Virus record (IMG/VR): IMGVR_UViG_3300044957_000416
Location: 1 to 26,149 of that record
DNA from: a virus
Reading direction: 5' to 3' (one strand)
DNA length: 26,149 bases
Shown here: in pieces, positions 14,646-21,964 of the stretch
Layout: each line of letters begins with the position of its first letter
Numbering within the stretch: the stretch's first letter is position 1
Translations under genes and position numbers: made by a program
Notes under the pieces: generated by a model
Seen by the model: only the letters and a program-made list of their open reading frames with translations
What the model was told of the DNA's origin: nothing
The model's database searches: none

Positions 14646-16160
14646 ATGTTCGTTCGCAAGCCGATCACGATCAACGGACTTTGCGCGGTGCTCGACGCGG
14701 GCGAGGTCGCGCGCGTCGGGGAGCTCGCGTGCATCGACACCGCGACGGGCCAGTTCAAGGCGGGCATCGCGGGCCTCGCGTCGCTGCAGCCCTTCGGAAC
14801 CTTCACCGAGGCGCTCGTCGGTGACGGCGCGCGAAAGACCTACGTCGCCGCGTTCTCCGAGATCACGGCGTTCGCGTGGCTGAACGACACGATCGCGCCG
14901 GTCACGATGCCCGCAGACCGCGGCGCGCTCGTGTACATCAAGGATGCGCGCACGGTGACCGCGGACTCGGGAGGCGGCGCGAACGCGGTCGCGGGCGTCG
15001 CGATCGACATCGACGTCGGCGGGCGTGTGCTCGTGCAGAGCCCGATCGGGTTCGCGAGCAGCGGCTCGGGATCGGGAGCTGCAGCCGGGGAAACGCTCGT
15101 GTTCTCCGACTACGGCGCGCAAGATCCGGCGCAAGGGCGCTACACGAGCTGGGCCGATCTGTACGCGGCAGCGTTGGCCGGATCCGGCCCGATCCGCATC
15201 GCGTTCGATCAATTCGACATCAACATCCCGATCGTCATTCCGGGTGCCGCGTGGGTGTTCCCCGTCGAGCGCCGGATGACGTGGGAATCGCTGTGGGGGC
15301 TCGGACGTCCCACGACCGTCGTCCTCGACGACGGCTGCGTGATTCACGACCTCAACGTCGTCGGCGTCGGCCTGTACCTCTTAGGCGACTCGTCCTCGCC
15401 CAGCCTTGCGTTCTCACCGACCGGAGGGGCGAACGTGCTGCTCGTCCAGGGACCGGGCTCCGCGATTGCCAATCTCGGCACCTCTCCGATGATCGAATGG
15501 TCGGTCGACAATAGCGTTCAGCTGCTCATCATCGCGCTTCAACAAGGCGCGATCTCGAGCCTCGGGGCAGGCGCTCCGGTGCTTCACGTCAAGCCGACAG
15601 ATGGCGACACCGCATTCGTGGCTCTCTTCGCCTTCGACGGCTCGCTTGTCGAGCCCGACACGATCTCGGACGACGACAGACGCGGCACCGCGATGTGCCC
15701 CATTACCATGAACGGCGAGGCGTTCGTTGCGTTCGATCAGCCTCAATGGACCGGCGCGGTTCAGTTCGGCATCAACCCGCTCACCAAGTTCCCGGTCTCG
15801 TACTCCCGGCCGAGGTTCAACATCCAGTCGAACGTGCTCGCGCCCGGACGCGGCCCCTACGTCATGGGCAACCAGATCGGGGTGTTCGACCCGTACCTCA
15901 CCGGAGAGAACGGGTCCGAGTTCGTTCGCTTCGACGGGAGCGTTCCCGGCTTCGTAGACGTCACGTTGCCCGACCCGCGCTACTGCCACGGGCAGACGTG
16001 CCTTTTCAAAGAGACACAGGGGACGAGCGGCCTGGGACAGCTGCGGCTGACCACGCCGTTCGGCGCGGTCGAGTATTTCTCTCCGACCAAGACGTTCCCG
16101 GCAGTCGGACACCTCGCGGTGCGTGTCACGAGCGACGGGGAAAACTGGTGGATCACATGA
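14646..16160 (+). CDS. Adsorption protein with decoration-like N-terminal domain
   Basis: 504 aa from ATG 14646. Residues 1-~130 are a clear duplicate of the decoration protein at 500: FVRKPITINGLCAVL, ACIDTATGQF, GTFTEALVGDG, LNDTIAPV, VYIKDARTVT. A flexible Ser/Gly linker (SSGSGSGAAAGE, near residue 140) leads to ~290 residues of beta-rich sequence resembling a beta-helix or sheet spike, and a C-terminal tip (DVTLPDPRYCHGQTCLFKE, then VGHLAVRVTSDGENWW) of a kind common in fibre ends. It may therefore sit on the capsid as a head fibre or reuse the domain as a tail anchor. The domain sharing is directly visible; the location on the virion is inferred. Confidence 0.6.
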   Translation: MFVRKPITINGLCAVLDAGEVARVGELACIDTATGQFKAGIAGLASLQPFGTFTEALVGDGARKTYVAAFSEITAFAWLNDTIAPVTMPADRGALVYIKDARTVTADSGGGANAVAGVAIDIDVGGRVLVQSPIGFASSGSGSGAAAGETLVFSDYGAQDPAQGRYTSWADLYAAALAGSGPIRIAFDQFDINIPIVIPGAAWVFPVERRMTWESLWGLGRPTTVVLDDGCVIHDLNVVGVGLYLLGDSSSPSLAFSPTGGANVLLVQGPGSAIANLGTSPMIEWSVDNSVQLLIIALQQGAISSLGAGAPVLHVKPTDGDTAFVALFAFDGSLVEPDTISDDDRRGTAMCPITMNGEAFVAFDQPQWTGAVQFGINPLTKFPVSYSRPRFNIQSNVLAPGRGPYVMGNQIGVFDPYLTGENGSEFVRFDGSVPGFVDVTLPDPRYCHGQTCLFKETQGTSGLGQLRLTTPFGAVEYFSPTKTFPAVGHLAVRVTSDGENWWIT

Positions 16161-16327
16161 GCAACCACATCAGCGAGGAGGAGCTCGCAGCGGAGCGCGA
16201 GAAGCGACGCGAGAAGTACGCGCCGCTGATGGAACGCGTGCGCGCGCGCCGCGACGTCGTCGACGCAGAGAAGGTCGCAGAGGCCGCGAAGGCGCTGCGC
16301 AAGCGCAAGGAACGTGGAACACCTTGA
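16157..16327 (+). CDS. Small charged protein, unrecognised
   Basis: 56 aa from ATG 16157 (ATGA overlap with the adsorption protein). Almost entirely a charged helix (ISEEELAAEREKRREKY, EKVAEAAKALRKRKER), with no membrane segment. It overlaps the next gene's GTG by 14 bp, so it belongs to the lysis-side chain. Function unknown; may be a coiled-coil partner of a nearby protein. Confidence 0.5.
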   Translation: MSNHISEEELAAEREKRREKYAPLMERVRARRDVVDAEKVAEAAKALRKRKERGTP

Positions 16328-16538
16328 ATCGATCATCACGGGGCTCGTCGGGGCCGGGAGCGGCGCGGGCCTCGCTGCGCTCGCGGCGCGCGCGATCATG
16401 CGCGAAGAGATCAAGCGCATCGTCGACGAGGCGCTCGAGAAAGAGCGGCGCGAGCTGCGCGAACGCTTCGCGACCCGTGAGGACGTGCTACGCCTCGAGG
16501 GCAAGATCGACGTGCTGATCGCACGCCTCGGAGGATGA
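16314..16538 (+). CDS. Small membrane protein of the lysis region
   Basis: 74 aa from GTG 16314. Residues 5-28 are hydrophobic and Gly/Ala-rich (SIITGLVGAGSGAGLAALAA), then the chain turns into a charged helix (REEIKRIVDEALEKERRELRE) and ends with LRLEGKIDVLIARLGG, a coiled-coil pattern. One transmembrane segment plus cytoplasmic or periplasmic coiled coil fits an accessory lysis protein or membrane-anchored spanin-like/antiholin protein. No family is recognised. It precedes the holin-like gene with 3 bp between them. Confidence 0.5.
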   Translation: MEHLESIITGLVGAGSGAGLAALAARAIMREEIKRIVDEALEKERRELRERFATREDVLRLEGKIDVLIARLGG

Positions 16539-16541
16539 AAC

Positions 16542-16985
16542 GTGGACACGATCAAGACCTACCGTCACACGCTCGTCGCGCTCGCCTTCGCGGCGCTCGC
16601 GATCGTCGCGCTAGTGTTCGTCCCCGACGAGCGCCTCGACAAGCTCGTGCGTCTTGCGGAGCGCGTGATCGTCGATCCCGCGGGCGCGACCGCGTTCGTC
16701 GCCGTCATCGCTGGCGCGCTCACCACGCTTCGCGGAGCGTGGATGCGCGTGCCTCCCGCGAGCGTCGTGCTGCTGGCGCTCGCGGTCTCGACGATCACGG
16801 CCTGCGGCGCTCAGCTCACGTCGGAACAGCGCACCGCGCTCGCGATCGAAACGCAGCGGTGCGTTGTGAACGAGCGCGCGATTGTCGACCGCGTCGGAAC
16901 CACCGAAGAGCAGGACCGCGCCGATCTCGCTGCCGAGCGCGCGCGCTGCGACGCTGCTCGAGCTGCGATCACGGAGACACCATGA
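16542..16985 (+). CDS. Holin-like membrane protein with C-terminal lipoprotein part
   Basis: 147 aa from GTG 16542, preceded by GGAGG seven bases upstream. Residues 8-26 (TLVALAFAALAIVALVFV) and 46-62 (ATAFVAVIAGALTTL) are transmembrane segments, which resembles a two-span phage holin. After M68 comes a third hydrophobic stretch (SVVLLALAVSTITAC) and a lipobox-type TITAC, then a hydrophilic helix with two more cysteines (QRC, ARC). Two functions may be fused or made from separate starts. It sits two genes before the endolysin. Alternatively this is one membrane protein with no lysis role. Confidence 0.5.
   Translation: MDTIKTYRHTLVALAFAALAIVALVFVPDERLDKLVRLAERVIVDPAGATAFVAVIAGALTTLRGAWMRVPPASVVLLALAVSTITACGAQLTSEQRTALAIETQRCVVNERAIVDRVGTTEEQDRADLAAERARCDAARAAITETP
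16743..16985 (+). CDS. Internal-start lipoprotein, o-spanin-like (candidate)
   Basis: 80 aa in the same frame as the holin-like gene, from ATG 16743. GGAG lies five bases before this ATG, a textbook ribosome-binding site. The product has a basic residue, a hydrophobic core (VVLLALAVS) and a lipobox TITAC with Cys at residue 21, i.e. a type II signal peptide. The mature part is short and helical. Lipoprotein plus endolysin plus holin is a usual Gram-negative lysis set, where the outer-membrane spanin is a small lipoprotein. It is a candidate only: no inner-membrane spanin partner is certain. Confidence 0.4.
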   Translation: MRVPPASVVLLALAVSTITACGAQLTSEQRTALAIETQRCVVNERAIVDRVGTTEEQDRADLAAERARCDAARAAITETP

Positions 16986-17242
16986 GCAACGAGATCGACA
17001 CCGCGCGCAAGATCGTCGACGTCGTCGCCGAGGGCGTCAACGCGGTCACGCCGCTCATCGCTGGCGCAGCGCCGGAGGTCGCGCCCTTCGTTCCGCTCGC
17101 GCTCGGAGGCGTTCGCGCGCTGCTCTCGTTCGCGGACCAGCTCGGGCACGGCGACGCGGTGCGCGCGAGCCTCGACGCGGAGCTCGCTGCGGCGCGAGCT
17201 GCAACCGACGACGCGCTCGAGCGGAAGCACGGCGGCCGATGA
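16982..17242 (+). CDS. Small protein of the lysis region, unrecognised
   Basis: 86 aa from ATG 16982 (ATGA overlap). The middle (VAEGVNAVTPLIAGAAPEVAPFVPLALGGVRALL split here by prolines) is moderately hydrophobic and could contact membrane; the C-terminus is an Ala/Arg-rich helix ending KHGGR. It overlaps the amidase start by 4 bp. Function not recognised; position suggests a lysis accessory. Confidence 0.45.
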   Translation: MSNEIDTARKIVDVVAEGVNAVTPLIAGAAPEVAPFVPLALGGVRALLSFADQLGHGDAVRASLDAELAAARAATDDALERKHGGR

Positions 17243-17904
17243 CTGCGTCGCTCAAGGTGCCCGCAGGCGTCACGCTCGTCGACTGGCGCTCGCAGGCCGA
17301 CTACCGCGGCCTCATGGCGGGCAACGGCAAGTCGGCGCGCGCGCTCTTCCGGGCCGGGAAGGTCGTCATGCGGCCACCGGCCGACGTCGTCGGGATCATG
17401 TGGCACGTCACCGCGTGCCTCTTCGGCGTGTCGCCCGCGGCCGTCCGCGAGGCCGGAGGCGACGCGAAGCTCGCGCGCGATCGTCGGGCTCTTCGCATCC
17501 CGGCGCACGCGACCGTCTTTCGCGACGGGCACGTCGTCGTTCCGTTCGATCTGCTCGCGTACCTCTGGCACGGCAACGGGGGCAACGCGGCGTCTCTCGG
17601 GGTCGAGATCGAGAGCGACGACGGATCGATCACGCCCGAGCAGGTCATCGCGTGTCGATGGCTCGCGCGCTGGTTCGTCGCCGAGGCCCGCAAGGTCGGC
17701 GCGACGATCCGAGAGACGTGGGCGCACCGGCAGACGAACGGCATCAAGCCCAACGACCCCGGCCCCGTCGTGTGGCGCGAGGTCGCGATCCCGTCGAGCG
17801 AAGAGCTTGGCCTGACCCGCACGATCCGCGGACTTCCGGGCAGCACGCCCGCGGTCAAGCATGGGCTCCCGATCCCGCTTGCCTGGGATCCGCTGGGGAC
17901 GTGA
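17239..17904 (+). CDS. Endolysin: N-acetylmuramoyl-L-alanine amidase (PGRP/AmpD-like)
   Basis: 221 aa from ATG 17239 (ATGA overlap). Amidase_2 pattern: IMWHVTAC with His56, YLWHGNGGNAASLGVEIE with His111 and the usual GIE-like strand, then WAHRQTNGIKPNDPGPVVW with His163 and Asp173. His56, His163 and Asp173 are the probable zinc ligands, as in AmpD-type enzymes that cut the bond between MurNAc and L-Ala in peptidoglycan. No signal peptide is visible, so release would depend on the holin. A later exported protein (17906) may act with it. The fold is confidently recognised; the exact cut is family knowledge. Confidence 0.75.
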   Translation: MTASLKVPAGVTLVDWRSQADYRGLMAGNGKSARALFRAGKVVMRPPADVVGIMWHVTACLFGVSPAAVREAGGDAKLARDRRALRIPAHATVFRDGHVVVPFDLLAYLWHGNGGNAASLGVEIESDDGSITPEQVIACRWLARWFVAEARKVGATIRETWAHRQTNGIKPNDPGPVVWREVAIPSSEELGLTRTIRGLPGSTPAVKHGLPIPLAWDPLGT

Positions 17905-17905
17905 C

Positions 17906-18604
17906 GTGCGCCCGTCGAGGATGCCCCAGGAAGGCCTGGGGCTCGGTCGCCGTGTGAGCGGAGGTCCAGGGAGCTCGAGGGCCGTAGAACGCCTCGGAGG
18001 GGCCGTAGCGGCCCTCGTTTTCGCGCTCGGGATCGCGGTCGCGCGGCCCCGTGCCGTCGTGGGGCAGGACGAGCCCCCATGGTCGTTCGACTCGGACGCG
18101 CTCGCGCTCGCGCGGATCTGCCGTCACGAGGCCGGTTTCCCTCCGCGTCGAGGGCGCGGCGCGCGTGCGTGGTGGGACTTCGGCGACGACTGCCCCGCGA
18201 TCTTCGCTGTGCTCGAGCGCGTGCGAGCTGCGATGGAAGCGCACCGCGATCGTCTCGTCTCGCTCCCCGAGGCCGTGCACGCCTACTCGCGAGGCCGGAT
18301 CTACGACCGCTCGCGCACCGATGGCTCGTGCGACGTCGCGTGGCTCGACGAGTCGGGCGACGAGCCCGCGTGCTGGCGAGGCTCGATCCCGTGGTCTCGT
18401 CGACGCGATGCGTGGCTCGCGGTCCTCGAGCACGCGCGCGCGATCGTCGCGCGGCAGGTCACGGATCGATGCGACGCCCCTCCGCTGCACTGGGGCTGCG
18501 GGGAAGTGCAGACGGCGCGCGGGTGCCGCGACCACGAACGAGCCGCGCGAGCCGGATGGTCGCGCGTCTCGTGCGGTCGCACCGACAATTGGTTCTATCG
18601 TTGA
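17906..18604 (+). CDS. Exported protein, putative second cell-wall hydrolase
   Basis: 232 aa if GTG 17906 is the start. Other in-frame starts are ATG 17861, ATG 17921 and GTG 17954; the last gives the tidiest signal peptide, with hydrophobic core VAALVFALGIAVA and a probable cut near residues AVVGQ. The mature part has LARICRHEAGF with a Glu in a 'rEag' setting, CPAIFAVLERV, a Tyr/Ser/Arg segment (AYSRGRIYDRS), and Cys-rich WGCG and TDNWFY motifs. The opening resembles SleB-like hydrolases or transglycosylases with a catalytic Glu, but I cannot name the family. Its 5' end lies in a dispersed repeat. It converges with the leftward operon (10-bp overlap of 3' ends). Confidence 0.5.
   Translation: MRPSRMPQEGLGLGRRVSGGPGSSRAVERLGGAVAALVFALGIAVARPRAVVGQDEPPWSFDSDALALARICRHEAGFPPRRGRGARAWWDFGDDCPAIFAVLERVRAAMEAHRDRLVSLPEAVHAYSRGRIYDRSRTDGSCDVAWLDESGDEPACWRGSIPWSRRRDAWLAVLEHARAIVARQVTDRCDAPPLHWGCGEVQTARGCRDHERAARAGWSRVSCGRTDNWFYR
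17923..18004 (+). repeat. Dispersed repeat copy C at the 5' end of the exported-protein gene
   Basis: Shares with the copy at 26011 the blocks GGAAGGCCT, GAGCGGAGGTC and GGGCCGTAGA followed by GCCTCGGAG and GGCC. In the reading frame of the gene it encodes SRAVERLGGA, close to the repeat peptide PVEELGEA in copy A2. It lies upstream of the signal-peptide core. Confidence 0.5.
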
Positions 18605-18948
18605 CGGTGCCGCTTGACCTTGGCGAGCGCCTCGACGAGCGCGGCCTCGGCCTCTGCGGCGATCTTGTGGCCTCCCGCGGCGCGATGGTACGCGCGCGCC
18701 GCGTCGACGAGGTCGTCGAGCAACTCGACAAGCGCGTCGCGCTCGGCGCGTACCCGGCCGACATCGGCGCGGGCAATCCCGAGCGACTCTGCATCGAGCC
18801 CGCCGATCGCGCGCGCGTCGTCGCGCTCGCGCTCGAGCGTCGCGGCGCGCTGCTCCGCGTCGTTCGCGCGCGTCGCGTGTCGGTTGAGCTGCAGTCCGTA
18901 CCACTCCGCGTCCTTCCCGCACTGAGGGCAGACCTCGCGCGCGTTCAC
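18595..18948 (-). CDS. Coiled-coil protein with a CxxC motif, unrecognised
   Basis: 117 aa from GTG 18948 on the minus strand (GTGA overlap with the upstream gene). The N-terminus has VCPQCGKDAEWYG, a single CxxC knuckle that could bind zinc with other ligands. Residues 25-115 are a long charged helix rich in Glu, Arg and Ala (DAEQRAATLERERDDAR), so a coiled coil is likely. It is the last gene of the leftward early operon and its stop overlaps the end of the convergent hydrolase gene by 10 bp. No family recognised. Confidence 0.5.
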   Translation of the reverse strand: MNAREVCPQCGKDAEWYGLQLNRHATRANDAEQRAATLERERDDARAIGGLDAESLGIARADVGRVRAERDALVELLDDLVDAARAYHRAAGGHKIAAEAEAALVEALAKVKRHRQR

Positions 18949-19613
18949 GCCGGCACCTCGAGACGCGCGTCGATCTCTGCGAGGTACGCGGAGAAGCGGT
19001 GGCGGGCGATGTGCCACGGAGAAAGCTCGCTCGCTCGCAGTCGATCTCGCAGAAGCGACGTCGGCACCTCGTGCGAGCCGGACAGGCGATCGCACGGCGC
19101 GATGGTCGGCGCGTACTCTGGAAGCTGCCAGTCGCGCGGCTCCGTCGTCGCGAAGAGGTCGCGCCGCTCGATCGCGAGAGCAACGAGATCGGCGCGTCGC
19201 ACAAGCGACGGAGTCGCCGACGCGAGCCCGAGCGCCTTGCGGACCACGCGATCGATCTCCGCGCACACGCGCTCCCACCGATCGACGACCTCGCGCGGAT
19301 CGTCGTCGGGGCCGCGGAACGCGCTCTTCAACGGCGACGTGAGATCGCCGTAGTAGGCCTCGGGCGCGTCGTGCAGCAGCCCCTCGCGCACGATCGCGGG
19401 CGGCGCTCCCCAGCTCGCGAGCAGATCGGCCACCAGCATCGAGTGATGCGCGACGGAGTAGGGCTCCCCCGCGGTGTGTCCGTTGAACCTGGCGATCCTC
19501 GAGAGCGAGTGCGCGATGTCGCCCACGTTGACGTCCTCGACGCGAGGCTCGCAGAGCTCGAACGCGATGCCCGAGACGGTCTGCACCCACGGCTTCGTGA
19601 TCTCGTAGTTCAT
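18945..19613 (-). CDS. HD-domain phosphohydrolase (YfbR-like)
   Basis: 222 aa from ATG 19613 (minus). Residues 52-92 hold the HD signature: YSVAHHSMLVADLL (His56-57), then LLHDAPEAYYGDLTSPLK with the His81-Asp82 pair and Glu85, and Asp142 in RRADLVALAIERRD. This is the metal-binding set of HD-superfamily phosphohydrolases of the YfbR (5'-deoxynucleotidase) type, which hydrolyse deoxynucleoside monophosphates. Phages use such enzymes to reshape dNTP pools. Gene overlaps its neighbours by 4 bp. Substrate cannot be read from sequence; a signalling-nucleotide substrate is an alternative. Confidence 0.65.
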   Translation of the reverse strand: MNYEITKPWVQTVSGIAFELCEPRVEDVNVGDIAHSLSRIARFNGHTAGEPYSVAHHSMLVADLLASWGAPPAIVREGLLHDAPEAYYGDLTSPLKSAFRGPDDDPREVVDRWERVCAEIDRVVRKALGLASATPSLVRRADLVALAIERRDLFATTEPRDWQLPEYAPTIAPCDRLSGSHEVPTSLLRDRLRASELSPWHIARHRFSAYLAEIDARLEVPA

Positions 19614-20683
19614 GCGTCGGGATCCTCTCCGCGCGCGATCGCGGCCGCGCGCCGCTGCTGCTCGAGCGCCTCGGCGGGCGCGTGATCGGTGAACACAGAC
19701 GGCCCCGCTTCGTTGATGGGCGCGGAGGCCTTCGCGGCAGCCTTCGCTGCGGCTGCCACCTTCGCGGCCTTCGTGCTCGGCGCGGGCTTCTCGTCGCTCG
19801 ACGAGGCGCTTGCGGTCTTGCGCTGCTCGTCGAGAAGCTCGCGGATCGTGGTCTCGCCGGAGCGGATCGCGGAGAACCATCGACGCAGCGTGCCAAGCTG
19901 CGCGGGCGACACCGCGTCGAGCGAGGCACCAAGCGCCTCCGCGAGCTGCGCCGGCATCACGCCGATCTCTGCGAACGCATCGAGGATCTTCCGCTTCGCG
20001 GCCTGCGGATCTTGCGCGTCCTCTTTCCGCAGCGTGGCGCGCGTGCGGTCGAGCGCCTCGTCGACGAGGTCTCCGGGCACGAGCCGGAGGATCAGCGTGC
20101 GCATCGCGCGGCTCACGAGCCCGTTGTGCTTTGCGAGCAGGTCCGCATCGTTCGCGCGGATGATGTAGACCGAGTGCCCCTGCGAGGTCACGCGCGTCCC
20201 GATCACGTCGTCGCTCGGCTTCGCGTTTTTGCGCTCGACCGTCTTCTCGACGCTCACGTCTTGCGAGTAGGTCGCGTTGCTCTCAAGGTCGGTCACCGTG
20301 CAGCGCACGAGGCGCGCGGTCGCATCCTCGAACGTGACCACGCTCTCGATCGCGAGGTTGCCGAAGTGCCGCGCGAGCCCCTCCGCGAACCGGATGCTCG
20401 GGCCGGTGATCGTCTTGCCCGCGCGAGGGAGCTCGTACTCTGCGGCCTCCGCGAAGCGCGGGCGATCGCACTCGCGGAGGATCTTGATCCGCGCGGTGTC
20501 CTCGTCGCGCGGCTGGTGTCGCGCCATCACGAAGCGCGCCTCGACGTTCGCGCGCGCCATCGCGGCCGCTGCGCTCGACGAGGTCTCCCCGCTCTTCGTG
20601 AGGCTCGTGCCTCCCGCGCCGTCCGTGCGCGTCATGCCTGCGCCGACCTCGCCGCGTCTCTCGATCTCGTGTCCTTCGCTCAT
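19610..20683 (-). CDS. Putative phage recombination (single-strand annealing type) protein
   Basis: 357 aa from ATG 20683 (minus), followed by an Ala/Lys-rich C-terminal tail (KAAKVAAAAKAAAKA). The conserved block is RFAEAAEYELP, then GPSIRFAEGLARHFGN, then a CTVTDLESNATYSQDV segment: a family that phages encode beside YqaJ-type exonucleases. Here the exonuclease gene is two genes upstream in the same operon, which supports a two-component exonuclease/annealing system for recombination-dependent replication. I recognise the pattern but not a named family. Not RecT, Erf or Rad52 by any motif I can see. Confidence 0.5.
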   Translation of the reverse strand: MSEGHEIERRGEVGAGMTRTDGAGGTSLTKSGETSSSAAAAMARANVEARFVMARHQPRDEDTARIKILRECDRPRFAEAAEYELPRAGKTITGPSIRFAEGLARHFGNLAIESVVTFEDATARLVRCTVTDLESNATYSQDVSVEKTVERKNAKPSDDVIGTRVTSQGHSVYIIRANDADLLAKHNGLVSRAMRTLILRLVPGDLVDEALDRTRATLRKEDAQDPQAAKRKILDAFAEIGVMPAQLAEALGASLDAVSPAQLGTLRRWFSAIRSGETTIRELLDEQRKTASASSSDEKPAPSTKAAKVAAAAKAAAKASAPINEAGPSVFTDHAPAEALEQQRRAAAIARGEDPDA

Positions 20684-20687
20684 GTTC

Positions 20688-20897
20688 TCACCCGTTCTCG
20701 CGGAACCAGTCCGCGGCCTTCTCGATCACTCCCGCCAACGTCTCCGCTTCGACCACGACCCCGTCGCTTGCGCGGCGCACGAGCGCAAGGGGCCAGCACA
20801 CGATCGTCCAGTCATGCACTCCGCCAAGCGGGTGCTCGAGGTGCCACCGATCGCGGTGCGACGCCAGCAACGCGAGGTCTGCGTCGATGTCGCTCAT
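20688..20897 (-). CDS. Small protein of the early operon, unrecognised
   Basis: 69 aa from ATG 20897 (minus), between the exonuclease and the recombination-protein gene, overlapping the former by 4 bp. Trp-containing and amphipathic (HRDRWHLEHPLGGVHDWTIVCWPLAL), with a C-terminal helix (GVIEKAADWFREN). Soluble; function unknown, possibly a regulator of its neighbours. Confidence 0.5.
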   Translation of the reverse strand: MSDIDADLALLASHRDRWHLEHPLGGVHDWTIVCWPLALVRRASDGVVVEAETLAGVIEKAADWFRENG

Positions 20898-21964
20898 CGC
20901 TTCTTGAACCTCACGTCGAGCACGCGGCTCGACGTCGTTGTCGTGTACTTCGCGATCAGGTCGCGCACAATCGCCGCGCCGATGTCGCCGAAGCGCGCCT
21001 CGAGCGAGGCGCTCAGCTCATCGGCGACGAGCTTCCAGTCGGTTCGCGATCGCGTCCGCGACGACCAAGACGCCTTGCCCCACGCGCCGCGGTAGCCCTC
21101 GACGTTGCCGAGCATCGCGCAGAGCTGCGCGGCGACGAGGTCGCGTCGCTCCTCTGCGAGCTTCACGCCCTCGCGCGCGACGTCGTAGTCGCTCGCGAGC
21201 AGCGCAACCTCGGGCGGCGCGTCGAGCAGCCCGCGATCCGGGCGCGCGTACACGCGGGCGAGCGTGTCGAGGTCGCGCTCGGTTGGCATTGGTGCCTCGT
21301 CGACGTCGACGTGCGCGGCCCACCACGGGCCAAAGGCCTCGAGCAGCGCCTCGAGCAGCGCCTCGTCGATCTCGACCTCGTACACGCGGCGATCGGTGCC
21401 GATGTCCGCGGCGACGTGCGCGACCGGCGCGGCCCACCCGTAGACCTCGCGCACGGTGAGCGTCTGCCAATGAACCTGGCAGAGAACGTGCTCGGGTAGG
21501 CCGTCCGCGCCCGCGTCCTCTGGACCCCACGCGTGCGCTCCACCGCTGCCAACGTACTTCGCCTCGACGACGATCGGGCCGTACCGCGCATGTCGCGCGA
21601 TCGCGTCGGGCGTCGCGCCTCGTCGAGAGTCGCGAGGCGAGAGCAGCGTTCCGGGGCCTGGGTGCTCGACGTGCTCGACGAGCCCGTGCCGCGTCACGCG
21701 CCTTCGGTAGCCAGCGATCACCGCGGCCTCGTGATCGTTGCCCGCTTCCATCGCCATCGAAGGCAACGGCGCGGCGCGACCCGTCGCCGAGGCCCACACG
21801 TCGAGCGGCGTGCGAAACGGGTCGACGCCGATGATCGCCGCGATGTCACTCGCGCCGCAGTAGCCCACGCGCGCGATCGTCGGCGCGCTCTGCGCGGGCG
21901 CGCCATGGGGCTTCGCGAGCTGGCGCGCGATCGTCGCGTCGTCGAGGCTCAGGTCGTCGCTCAC
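20894..21964 (-). CDS. YqaJ-like viral exonuclease
   Basis: 356 aa from GTG 21964 (minus). Pattern of the YqaJ/lambda exonuclease superfamily: YCGASDIAAIIGVDPF at ~35-50, AGNDHEAAV with Glu79, ATPD with Asp120, then IVVEAKYVGS with the Glu134-x-Lys136 pair, and QVHWQT with Gln163. The D...ExK...Q set forms the metal-binding nuclease centre that digests one strand of a duplex end. A C-terminal half of ~190 residues has coiled-coil character. The neighbouring annealing-type protein completes the pair. Confidence 0.75.
   Translation of the reverse strand: MSDDLSLDDATIARQLAKPHGAPAQSAPTIARVGYCGASDIAAIIGVDPFRTPLDVWASATGRAAPLPSMAMEAGNDHEAAVIAGYRRRVTRHGLVEHVEHPGPGTLLSPRDSRRGATPDAIARHARYGPIVVEAKYVGSGGAHAWGPEDAGADGLPEHVLCQVHWQTLTVREVYGWAAPVAHVAADIGTDRRVYEVEIDEALLEALLEAFGPWWAAHVDVDEAPMPTERDLDTLARVYARPDRGLLDAPPEVALLASDYDVAREGVKLAEERRDLVAAQLCAMLGNVEGYRGAWGKASWSSRTRSRTDWKLVADELSASLEARFGDIGAAIVRDLIAKYTTTTSSRVLDVRFKKR

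Noticed and set aside
19682-21499. Plus-strand open frame of 605 codons opposite exonuclease and recombination genes
   Set aside because: Arg/Ala-rich shadow; the minus-strand genes have intact catalytic motifs and 4-bp overlaps.
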